A stretch of DNA of 64,000 nt from JANQPX01 sp965204405 (GTDB lineage Bacteria; Pseudomonadota; Alphaproteobacteria; Geminicoccales; Geminicoccaceae). Position numbers and translations under genes: made by a program. The notes beneath the pieces were generated by a model. That model ran no database searches. It worked only from the letters and a program-made list of their open reading frames with translations, and was not told where the DNA came from. Below are positions 17,301 through 24,291 of this stretch, in pieces. Each line of letters begins with the position of its first letter. Positions within the stretch are counted from its first letter, which is position 1. The stretch covers positions 620,001-684,000 of the forward strand of contig CBDBEN010000002.1 of assembly GCA_965204405.1 (NCBI GenBank), read 5' to 3'.

Positions 17301-18536
17301 CTACTGCCCTGCGATGCGTGCGCCAGTGGCGCTGGCGGCTCCAATGACAGTGATTTCGCCGCCAGCGCGAACGCCCATGGCCAAAAGAGACGGCGTTTGC
17401 GCCCAGGCCGGGATCACGACTCCGGCTTCGCGTAGCACCTTAGATGCGGTTGTCGTGCAATTCGGGCCGCAAGCGGACCACGGTGTCTTGCCGGCTGCCC
17501 TGAGCATGTCCGCCGCTGCTTCGCCGCGCGCAGCTTGCGTTGATGTTACCCGCAAGGGGGTTATGATAAATCCCTCCGATGCCAACGGGGCTTTTTTGGC
17601 CTCCATCACGCGGCCACTTGATATGCCACGAAACTCGAACCAGGCTGTGCTCCCCTCTCGCGAAACCCCGACCATGTTGTGACCGATCCGGGTGGGTTGA
17701 TTGGTTAGCTGCGTCATCGTCTTGGCGTTGGCATAGGCGACCATCACCTTCGGGGCGTCCGAAGTTGCTGCAGACATTGCGATCCGGCGTGATGCTGTCA
17801 CCGCCATCGATGGTCCAAGCCCGGCAACAAGATCAGCGCCGACACCGATTGCTTCCGCTGTGCCCTCTGGGGCACCTGCGGCGCGCGCAACATTCTCGGC
17901 GCCCTGAGCCGTATAGGTTTCAGCAACCTCGCCATACCAGAGGCTTCGGAACCCTGCTGCAATCGTGTCGCTGCCATGCGCGATTAGGATTACCCCGCCA
18001 ATCGTCGTTGCAGGCTCCGGCATGATAGCACCGCCGATGCCCAGTGCCACTTCCAACCCGCCACCAAGGACTTGCACAGCGCCAACAAGGCGCGCTGTCG
18101 TTGTACTCTTTTCGAGGCGATCGTCGATGTTCTTAGGCTGTTGATCAACACCCGCAATCTTCACATTCAAGGCATGATCGAAATCCCGTTGATAAGCATC
18201 CTGTCTTGTCGGCATGCCGGTTTCGCTGCGGGGTTGCCCGGTTTGATGGGTCCTGGCTTGCAAGGAGATGTTTCTGCCATGCGGCTTCTCACCAATCGAC
18301 GGTCGGCCTTGTACATTAGCAAAATCCTGGAGTTTCTGACCTTGCTCCTCGAGCATGGTCCCGCGACCGTTCTGAGAATTGGCTGATCGTTGCTCGGGTT
18401 TGCTTTCGGATGTCGTGCCGTTGGCCTGTCGTTCTGCTCGGCTGAAGCCAGCCCTGGCAGCTTTGCTGGGCTTCGGTGATGAGGATGCCGCCGATTCTCC
18501 TACGCGCGAATTACTAGCCACACTGCCATTTATCAT
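17301..18536 (-). CDS. Polymorphic-toxin-like effector with C-terminal papain/NlpC-type candidate domain
   Basis: 411 residues in three parts. Residues 1-145 are Ser/Gln/Arg-rich and disordered, without a signal peptide. Residues 149-196 are a glycine-rich hydrophobic hairpin (LGGGLEVALGIGGAIMPEPA, then IGGVILIAHGSDTIAAG) of the kind placed before toxin domains for membrane passage. The C-terminal domain (about 283-400) begins GHNMVGVSREG (His286) and contains ACGPNCTTTASKVLREAGV (Cys356, Cys360). His-before-Cys order fits a permuted NlpC/P60 or LRAT-like cysteine hydrolase, but this is my reading, not a confirmed match. A small gene follows at one base spacing, the expected immunity partner. 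No VgrG, PAAR or secretion gene is visible nearby. Confidence 0.65.
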   Translation of the reverse strand: MINGSVASNSRVGESAASSSPKPSKAARAGFSRAERQANGTTSESKPEQRSANSQNGRGTMLEEQGQKLQDFANVQGRPSIGEKPHGRNISLQARTHQTGQPRSETGMPTRQDAYQRDFDHALNVKIAGVDQQPKNIDDRLEKSTTTARLVGAVQVLGGGLEVALGIGGAIMPEPATTIGGVILIAHGSDTIAAGFRSLWYGEVAETYTAQGAENVARAAGAPEGTAEAIGVGADLVAGLGPSMAVTASRRIAMSAATSDAPKVMVAYANAKTMTQLTNQPTRIGHNMVGVSREGSTAWFEFRGISSGRVMEAKKAPLASEGFIITPLRVTSTQAARGEAAADMLRAAGKTPWSACGPNCTTTASKVLREAGVVIPAWAQTPSLLAMGVRAGGEITVIGAASATGARIAGQ

Positions 18537-18995
18537 GAAATAAGCCCCTATCTATCTTTCTCTGCTATTGCCACAAAAACAAAAGAAAACCAATAAAAAC
18601 TCACATATTATTGATAAAACAATTGTCCGTGTAGAATAGAAGCTCGTATTAATTGACATTTGACTTTGAGTGTCGCTTTCGAGTTGACGTAATGTCTAAT
18701 TTGTCTTGCGATCACTGGTGCTATCTTTTCCTGGTTCGTGGTTCACTCCTTTGTTTGGGGCGGGCAATGAGGCCCTGAACCCCGCTTGGACACTTACAGA
18801 AATCTTGGATAGAGAACGCACAAAGCGTAAGCTCGCCAACGCGGTACAGGCGGGGACGCCGATGACCGCGAACGACCGGAACGGCCTCCTTGCAACCCGA
18901 TCTCCAAGGGGGCCGTTTTTGCTCAGGCTGGCCAATCCACCATATTGATGTAAAATCCAGCCCCAACAACTACATATGGTGCTGGAAATTCCCTC
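18537..18995. other. AT-rich upstream region of the toxin operon
   Basis: 460 bp without a convincing gene. 18560-18680 is strongly AT-rich and probably carries the toxin promoter on the minus strand. 18706-18948 is open on the plus strand but its product looks random. Confidence 0.4.
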
Positions 18996-19277
18996 ATGGC
19001 CGCCTCGACATCAAAGCCCTTGCAACTCAGCTTATTCCCCAATCATGCCCGGCTGATTGATGCAGGACCTGATGCCAACCACCATCAGTTCTATCTGTTG
19101 CGCACCCTGCCAACCCTGTTCGGTGACTGCATTCTCCAGAGGGAGTGGGGAATGTTTGGTTCTCCCGGACGGGTGCGCCGAGACCAGCATCAAACCGAAA
19201 GCGAGGCCATCAGCGCCTTGACTAAGCTTGCTGAGCGGAAGCTCCGGCGAGGATACGCCCTTCAAGAGATGCTCTAG
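18996..19277 (+). CDS. WGR-domain protein
   Basis: 93 residues made of a single WGR domain. It contains REWGMFGSPGRVRRDQHQTE (the W-G-R signature is W-G...G-R) followed by the helix EAISALTKLAERKLRRGY. WGR domains bind nucleic acids in PARPs; stand-alone bacterial versions are common on rhizobial plasmids and have no settled function. It lies 69 bp upstream of the MucR-type gene in the same direction and may share a transcript. Confidence 0.85.
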   Translation: MAASTSKPLQLSLFPNHARLIDAGPDANHHQFYLLRTLPTLFGDCILQREWGMFGSPGRVRRDQHQTESEAISALTKLAERKLRRGYALQEML

Positions 19278-19346
19278 CATCGCTGGCGGCTGAATCACCG
19301 CTATGATAAGCGGCTATGACATAACCCAAAAAGGGACGATGAGCGC

Positions 19347-19829
19347 ATGGACGATACAGAGGCAAACCAACCCGGCCACCAAGAGATTACCGCATGCACG
19401 GCTGAGATTGTCGGGGCCTATGTCGGTTCCCACACGTTAGCAGTCAATGATCTGCCAGCCTTGATCGCGACGGTCGGTCAACAGCTCGCCGGGCTCGGAC
19501 AAGAACCAGCCGTTCCAGAAGAGGAAAAGCCCAAGCCGGCCGTGCCGATCAAGCGCTCGGTTCGAGAGGATGGCATCGTCTGCTTGCTTTGTGGCAAGAC
19601 GCAGAAGACGCTAAAACGTCACCTCACCACACGGCATGAGCTCACGCCTGATGATTATCGGTCGATGTTCGACCTTAAAGATGACTATCCCTTGGTTGCG
19701 CCAGCCTATGCGGCAACACGCTCAGCGCTGGCCAAGAAGATTGGCCTCGGCCGGAAACCAGAGCCTGTAAAGCCGACAAAGGCACCTCGTAAGAAGACTG
19801 CGAGAAAACCTGCAGCGAAGAAAGGCTGA
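19347..19829 (+). CDS. MucR/Ros-family zinc-finger transcriptional regulator
   Basis: 160 residues. An N-terminal helical part (ITACTAEIVGAYVGSHTLAV) is followed by the prokaryotic C2H2-type finger CLLCGKTQKTLKRHLTTRH (ligands C-x2-C and H-x4-H). Downstream are the family block LTPDDYRSMFDLKDDYPLVA and a lysine/alanine-rich tail (PTKAPRKKTARKPAAKKG). The family is nearly confined to alphaproteobacteria and controls exopolysaccharide, motility or plasmid genes by binding AT-rich DNA. Members are often multicopy, and this one sits in an accessory region. Targets unknown. Confidence 0.9.
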   Translation: MDDTEANQPGHQEITACTAEIVGAYVGSHTLAVNDLPALIATVGQQLAGLGQEPAVPEEEKPKPAVPIKRSVREDGIVCLLCGKTQKTLKRHLTTRHELTPDDYRSMFDLKDDYPLVAPAYAATRSALAKKIGLGRKPEPVKPTKAPRKKTARKPAAKKG

Positions 19830-19889
19830 GGGCAAATCGGGAAGGCAGCTTTCTCATTTCAAAGTGCGATAACATCCCGTTATGGAAAG

Positions 19890-19945
19890 AGACAGGTTTT
19901 CTGCTGAAAAAAGCCGTTCGGAGAAATCAGCTTAGGCTCACAATT
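19890..19945 (+). repeat. Dispersed GGCAGAAAA/CTTAGGCTC repeat, degenerate copy
   Basis: Shares with 20316-20384 and 29468-29529 the layout GGTTT..TG..GAAAA..GCC..., and ends with the identical 16-mer CTTAGGCTCACAATTG that also ends the copy at 20384. The middle has diverged. Confidence 0.45.
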
Positions 19946-20047
19946 GCCCCACTACTGCATGGCATCGCTAAATATTAGCGCTATATATGTCATGAAACTT
20001 GCATGATAGATGTATGCGTGGCCTGACCTAAGCCAGGAGGAATTGTC

Positions 20048-20230
20048 TTGGTAGGTTCCATAATTGTGCTGCTGCTGATGTTTGCATTGGGATGGTGGGC
20101 CTTCCGGCTTGCTGATAGCAAAGGTCGCAATCCCTACATCTGGATGATTGCGACCGTCATCATTGTTGTCCCAATTTTCGTCTTGTTGATGCTGCCATCA
20201 AAGACGTCTACGACGATGCCACAGAGCTAG
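20048..20230 (+). CDS. Small membrane protein, two helices
   Basis: 60 residues from a TTG start eight bases behind a perfect AGGAGG. Two transmembrane segments (IIVLLLMFALGWWAFRLA and IWMIATVIIVVPIFVLLMLP) are joined by a short polar loop DSKGRNPYI. The strong ribosome binding site is the main evidence that this is a gene. It is bracketed by two copies of a dispersed repeat (19890-19945 and 20316-20384). Confidence 0.6.
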   Translation: MVGSIIVLLLMFALGWWAFRLADSKGRNPYIWMIATVIIVVPIFVLLMLPSKTSTTMPQS

Positions 20231-20260
20231 GATACTTGGTCCAGAGTGCTTTTTTGATCC

Positions 20261-20384
20261 GGTTTCGAGGGCAGGACGGACAGCACGATTCGTGCTTTCA
20301 AAAATCGAGAAGGGGGATTCTGACAAATGGCCAGTTTATGGCAGAAAACAGCCATTTATTAAGTGTGGCTTAGGCTCACAATTG
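20261..20384 (+). repeat. Composite dispersed repeat beside IS110
   Basis: The left half (20261-20300) matches 12105-12150 and contains the dyad AGCACGATTCGTGCT. The right half (20316-20384) matches 29468-29529 closely and has conserved arms AAATGGC / GCCATTT that can pair across 18 nt. It ends CTTAGGCTCACAATTG, the 16-mer also at 19930-19945. It lies just outside the IS110 transposase gene. Confidence 0.55.
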
Positions 20385-20436
20385 AACATCCCGGCGGAAA
20401 TTTGAAGTCCCAAAGGTGGCGCGGATCGTGATCGGA

Positions 20437-21636
20437 TTAGGGTTGGATTTTGTATGGCCGGTCGTTCTTGAGCATCTTGAAGATGACGGGACACAGATGT
20501 CGTCCGAGTGCCCGGATGGCCTGGTTGTACTTTTTGCCCTCGGCGCGTTTTTTCTCGTAATAGCGCTTTGATTGTGGGCAGAGTTTTCGGTGAATATCGA
20601 CCGCGATGCGCATGGCCGCCTTGGCTCGAACATTGACATGTTTGGAACGCTTGGAGCGACGTGACTTACCGGAGCTATGATCGAGGGCGGCCATGCCGAG
20701 ATAAAGGGCGAGGCTGGCTTCGTTGCGGAAACGATCGATGGTGCCGATCTCGCCGGCGAGCTCTGCGCAGCAGATGGTGCCAAAGCCAGGAATGGTATCG
20801 AGTTGACGCGCGATCGCTGAGCTGCTGTTGACGCGTGCCATCTGTTTCTTCAGCGCCTTGATCTGATGATGCAGCTCCAGCATCCGCTCAGCATCCTGCT
20901 GGATCATATCGCCGACCAGTTCGGCATCTTGGCTGAAGAACGCCTTCTTTTGCCAGGCCTGGATACTGTCAGCGAACCGTTCGCCGATACCAGGTACATT
21001 GACGAGGGTTGTGCGCCGAATGCGGGCAAGCTTGAGCAGCCCCTTGCGGCAGGTGAGAAAGTTCAGGAACCAGTAATTGGCGACCTCTCGGGTGATTTCC
21101 AACAAACCAGGACAAACCGCCTGGAGGTCGGCCTGCAATGCGCTCCCCAGCCGCGTTCGCTCGTCGACCAGACGCCGTCGACGGCGCGACAGGCGTTTGA
21201 GGACATGGTTCTCTTCCGGGATCGGCACGATTTCCTGGAGCACACCGCGCGCCATGGGCAGGTGATCACGTAGCTGGAACAGCTCCAGGGTCTTTTTCGT
21301 ATCGATCCGATCGGTCTTGGCGGCCGCCGGAAAGATCTCCTTGAAGCGGGCCAGCTTCAGATTATTGACATTGAACAGCGGCCAGCCCTTGGCGCCGACC
21401 AAGCTGTCGAGGGGTCTGATGTGACCGTTGTAACCTTCCATAGCCACGGCAATCGGTACGGCATGGCGTTTCGCCGAGGTCTCAACACGACGAAAGAAAT
21501 CGTCGAAGCCAGCCGCCGTATGCGTAATTTCGAACTCCTCGAGCAGACGGCCATCCGACAGCCCGATCGCCACGTTATGACAACGTGACCCGACATCGAT
21601 CCCAACACGAAGTTCCAAGGAGGCAGAAGTCGCCAA
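20437..21636 (-). CDS. IS110-family transposase
   Basis: 399 residues, full length for the family. The N-terminal DEDD RuvC-like domain shows VGIDVGSRCHNVAIG, AMEGYNGHIRPL and KTDRIDTKKTLELF. The C-terminal Tnp_20 domain has IPGFGTICCAELAGEIG and LALYLGMAALDHSSGKSRR with the catalytic serine region. These elements recombine DNA using a bridge RNA encoded in their non-coding end. The coding sequence appears intact, so the element may be active. Element ends are not defined by inverted repeats in this family and I could not fix them. Confidence 0.92.
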   Translation of the reverse strand: MATSASLELRVGIDVGSRCHNVAIGLSDGRLLEEFEITHTAAGFDDFFRRVETSAKRHAVPIAVAMEGYNGHIRPLDSLVGAKGWPLFNVNNLKLARFKEIFPAAAKTDRIDTKKTLELFQLRDHLPMARGVLQEIVPIPEENHVLKRLSRRRRRLVDERTRLGSALQADLQAVCPGLLEITREVANYWFLNFLTCRKGLLKLARIRRTTLVNVPGIGERFADSIQAWQKKAFFSQDAELVGDMIQQDAERMLELHHQIKALKKQMARVNSSSAIARQLDTIPGFGTICCAELAGEIGTIDRFRNEASLALYLGMAALDHSSGKSRRSKRSKHVNVRAKAAMRIAVDIHRKLCPQSKRYYEKKRAEGKKYNQAIRALGRHLCPVIFKMLKNDRPYKIQP

Positions 21637-21890
21637 CGATCACTCCTTCAGTCGACAAGGTCCAAAGGGTCATCCTTCGGGTCTTGTCTACCAAAGCCAC
21701 AATCGCAAGCGATCGGCACCATCCCGGTGGACCCGTTGGATGATGCAGGTGACGGGGGCGGCATTTCAAACTGGGGTGAAACCGGCAAGCCGGACCACAG
21801 ACCCAAAGAGCCACACTCCCGCCGGACGACAACCTACTTGATGGCCACTACGCCCACCACCTGCATGACGAGAAAAAATCGCGGCCGCCG
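21637..21890 (-). ncRNA. Candidate bridge-RNA region of the IS110 element
   Basis: The ~250 bp immediately 5' of the transposase start contain no gene. They hold several short complementary stretches, including CCGGCAAGCCGG at about 21780-21793. In IS110-group elements the bridge RNA is transcribed from this non-coding end and carries two loops matching target and donor. Location is the only direct support; fold and loops were not computed. Confidence 0.35.
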
Positions 21891-21894
21891 CTAT

Positions 21895-21935
21895 GGAAAT
21901 GTGGATAACTCGCTACGCGAGTTACCGCACATTCC
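21895..21935. repeat. Imperfect palindrome containing a DnaA-box match
   Basis: A 41-bp inverted repeat with perfect inner arms TAACTCGC-TAC-GCGAGTTA and near-matching outer arms (GGAAATGTGG / CCGCACATTCC). The left arm holds TGTGGATAA, the consensus DnaA box on the opposite strand. A single box is not an origin. It may be a terminator or the outer end of the IS110 element. Confidence 0.45.
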
Positions 21936-22117
21936 CACAGCCCAACAACAGCAACCAACTCGTTATTTCAGTGGTAGACCCGAAGCAGGCATTAAGGGCA
22001 TTCAAATTCTACCGTATTTTGAGGTTCCGGCGCATACCTAGAGCTGCAAACCGTTATGCTTGACACTCGTTCTCCATTGAAGAGAGCAAATGAATAATTG
22101 GATCTCGGAGAGGAAGC

Positions 22118-22290
22118 ATGCGTCTTCTTGCAATTTATCTCATGGTGATTGGCGCTTGTTTGCCACTTCAAGCACAGGATCTCCATTCGGATCTAAGGAC
22201 GGGTGAATTTCGCAGGCTTGCACTGAAAGGTCGGGCAAGCGCCCAGTTCGAACTCGGTATTCGTTACGAGTATGGCAAGCCTGGGAGAAA
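22118..22290 (+). pseudogene. 5' fragment of a secreted Sel1-repeat protein
   Basis: The frame starts with a signal peptide (MRLLAIYLMVIGACLPLQAQ) and goes directly into a Sel1-like repeat pattern, ALKGRASAQFELGIRYEYG. After residue ~56 the sequence no longer resembles the repeat and runs out of frame context at 22423. Only the first ~57 codons look genuine, so this is a truncated gene abutting the Tc-toxin-like fragment on the other strand. Confidence 0.45.
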
Positions 22291-22741
22291 GACCGGCACA
22301 GATAGCTACGCGAGCGATTCCATTTTCATCCAATTCCTTGAGTTCCAAGTCGCCCAGCACATTTTTGAGTTTGTGTTCGATCTGGGCAAGCAATGGAGGG
22401 GCGGTTCTTGGAACTGCGTCTAACACAAAATCCAAACGTTGATCCGCAACCGGAGAAAGCACGATTCGTGACTGAAGTTGGCTACTACTTCCCTCGATCG
22501 ACACTCGAAGGCGCAGGCGAGCATCCAGTTTGTTGTCATGATCAAGCGAATAATAGCCTGAGCTGTCGGTTGACGTCTCTGCGATGTGCGTTCGCTCTCC
22601 AGCGATCGATTCACGCTCTAATTTGACTTTGAGGCTGCATAGAGGATTGAGAGCTTCGCCTAGTACGGTTCCGAATACGCGTGCCACGCCTAACCTTTTT
22701 TTTGAATGCACACCGATTCCCTGCGGGGAGTCGCTGGTCAA
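22193..22741 (-). pseudogene. Fragment of a Tc-toxin A-subunit-like gene
   Basis: The open frame codes for up to 182 residues. A carboxypeptidase-regulatory-like beta domain (VFGTVLGEALNPLCSLKVKL, then SGYYSLDHDNKLDARLRLRV) leads into IEHKLKNVLGDLELKELDEN and VAICAGLSPRLAILV. That succession resembles neuraminidase-like Tc toxin subunit A proteins, which are well over 1000 residues long. Here it ends within ~180 codons at the Sel1 fragment, so it is a remnant. The N-terminal start at 22741 is uncertain. Confidence 0.45.
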
Positions 22742-22908
22742 ATTCAGTGTATTTCTAGTTGAATAATGCTCTAAACTAGGAAACTTTGTATCCTACGATT
22801 ACACACTTCGCAAATGAAAAGCTAATGCCGATTTTTTTGTATTCCATCAAACAGTTCCAGCAGCGATAATTCGAACAGGCTCTGATCGCTAGGTAGGCTA
22901 ACGCACTC

Positions 22909-22941
22909 AATAACCGCCGACTTAAGGTCGGCGGGTTGAGT
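22909..22941 (+). repeat. Hairpin-forming dispersed repeat, copy 2
   Basis: Differs from 6372-6404 by a single base across 33 bp (palindrome CCGCCGACTTAAGGTCGGCGG). The region 22945-23290 after it has no intact gene; a short plus frame near 22970-23090 (LLTAGDPSSLLAETRQTALK) looks coding but has no start. Confidence 0.5.
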
Positions 22942-23292
22942 TTGCCGTGATCAATTATTGCTGCTCACCGCCGGCGATCCAAGCAGCCTCTTGGCGGAGA
23001 CGAGACAGACAGCGCTTAAGGCGACGATCGCTGAGCTAGCGGCAGGGTTCAAACGGCACGACAGGCTAGACAGCGATACGCTTCGGCGGTTTTGATGCGG
23101 ACCCGTGAAGAGCTTTCAGCGTTGATCGAAGGGCGGTTGTCTTCACCGGCACACTGGCCGTACTAAGAGGCGCGGATCTTCGATCTGCCAAACTTTGACA
23201 CGCTAATCTTACCCGGTCACCGCTTCAGGATGTTAATTTGCTGACAATCAGCTTCTTTTAGCTTTCGAACTTAATATGAGCGGCAGCGCGAA

Positions 23293-23910
23293 TCAGTCGG
23301 TATCTTTGGGGCTGTTTCGGCCGGCAGCTAGAAAGTTGTCCAAAGTCGACTTTTTTGAACCTTCCCAAAGTCGATAGAGTGTGGGATCGGAGAGCGCCGG
23401 TTGCAAGACACTAGATAACCGATCTGCCCATGCTTCTGCACACTCCTTGGTGTCGATCAGGTCTTGGCGGACTTCTAAAGCAACATTGGGCAATCCCGGG
23501 CGTTTGGCGTGAAACAGCAGTGAATAGCTGTCGGGATGCTCGCCTGAATAGGGCTGATTATCGCCGACGCAGATGGAATCGTCCTTACGTAGGCCATCCA
23601 AAACCGGCTTTGCCAATCGGTCGTCATCGGCCCAGAGCACGCTCGCCTTCCAAGGGCGCCATTCGCGCTGCATCATCGGCGTGAAACTTTTCATGGAGAT
23701 GATCACCGGCACGCCGACCCGGCGGCGGAGGCGCGCGATCTGACGGGAGATGGTGCGATGATAAGGGATAAAAGACAGTCTGATCCGCCGCTTTCGTTCC
23801 TCATCGCTGACATGCTGGTTCCCAGGAACCAAGGTGCCGTCGGCGATCGCTGCGATCGATGTCGCCGTGCCGGGATAGCGGTTGGGGTCGATCTGACGTT
23901 GCCCCGAAAT
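23293..23910 (-). pseudogene. N-formylglutamate amidohydrolase, 5'-truncated
   Basis: The reading frame preserves the middle and end of the family: QRQIDPNRYPG and IADGTLVPGN, then PYHRTISRQIARLRRRVGVP, GDNQPYSGEHPD and ALEVRQDLIDT. The first ~60-70 residues, which carry N-terminal active-site residues, are missing, and an in-frame TAG at 23911-23913 blocks the upstream frame. A TTG at 23832 could start a shorter protein, but it would cut into the domain. Nearest intact relatives hydrolyse N-formylglutamate or related amides. Treated as a gene remnant. Confidence 0.7.
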
Positions 23911-24054
23911 CTATGGCTGCTGCGAGCGCCTGGTTAGCTGAATTACTCATAACGTTCATATCTATAAAAAGGCGAAATTACTTGATCATTGCCAGCTCTA
24001 TTGGTTGTATTAAAATTTGCAGCATTGAGATTCATCGATGCAAAGGTATTTGAG

Positions 24055-24291
24055 ATGTGGACATGGCTGAAGCGCACGACCAACCAAAAGACCTTGGCCT
24101 TCCTTTGCGGAGGCCTTGCGGCAGCCGCAATCGCCTCATGGACCGTCTACACCCATTTTTATCCGGGTCCATCCAGCGGATCAAAACCAAGCATCCAAGC
24201 TGACCATGGCGTGGCGGCTGGCGGCAATGTGGATGTTGGCGGTGATTTGACGATCAGGGAGCAGAACACGTCAGCCGATCCGGCGAAGTGA
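24055..24291 (+). CDS. Small membrane protein with a GG-D/N-V motif, partner of the TPR protein
   Basis: 78 residues from ATG 24055. A single N-terminal transmembrane helix (LAFLCGGLAAAAIASWTVY) is followed by a short tail with IQADHGVAAGGNVDVGGDLT. The same motif occurs at the start of the mature downstream protein (VEADGGVAACGDVDVGGDVN). The stop codon overlaps the next start (TGATG), so the pair is coupled. Function unknown; the shared motif suggests the two act together at the envelope. Confidence 0.6.
   Translation: MWTWLKRTTNQKTLAFLCGGLAAAAIASWTVYTHFYPGPSSGSKPSIQADHGVAAGGNVDVGGDLTIREQNTSADPAK

Noticed and set aside
18706..18948. 80-codon plus frame upstream of the WGR gene
   Set aside because: Composition looks random and no domain or ribosome binding site supports it.
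21895..21935. Replication origin
   Set aside because: Only one DnaA-box match, no AT-rich unwinding region pattern and no rep or dnaA gene nearby.
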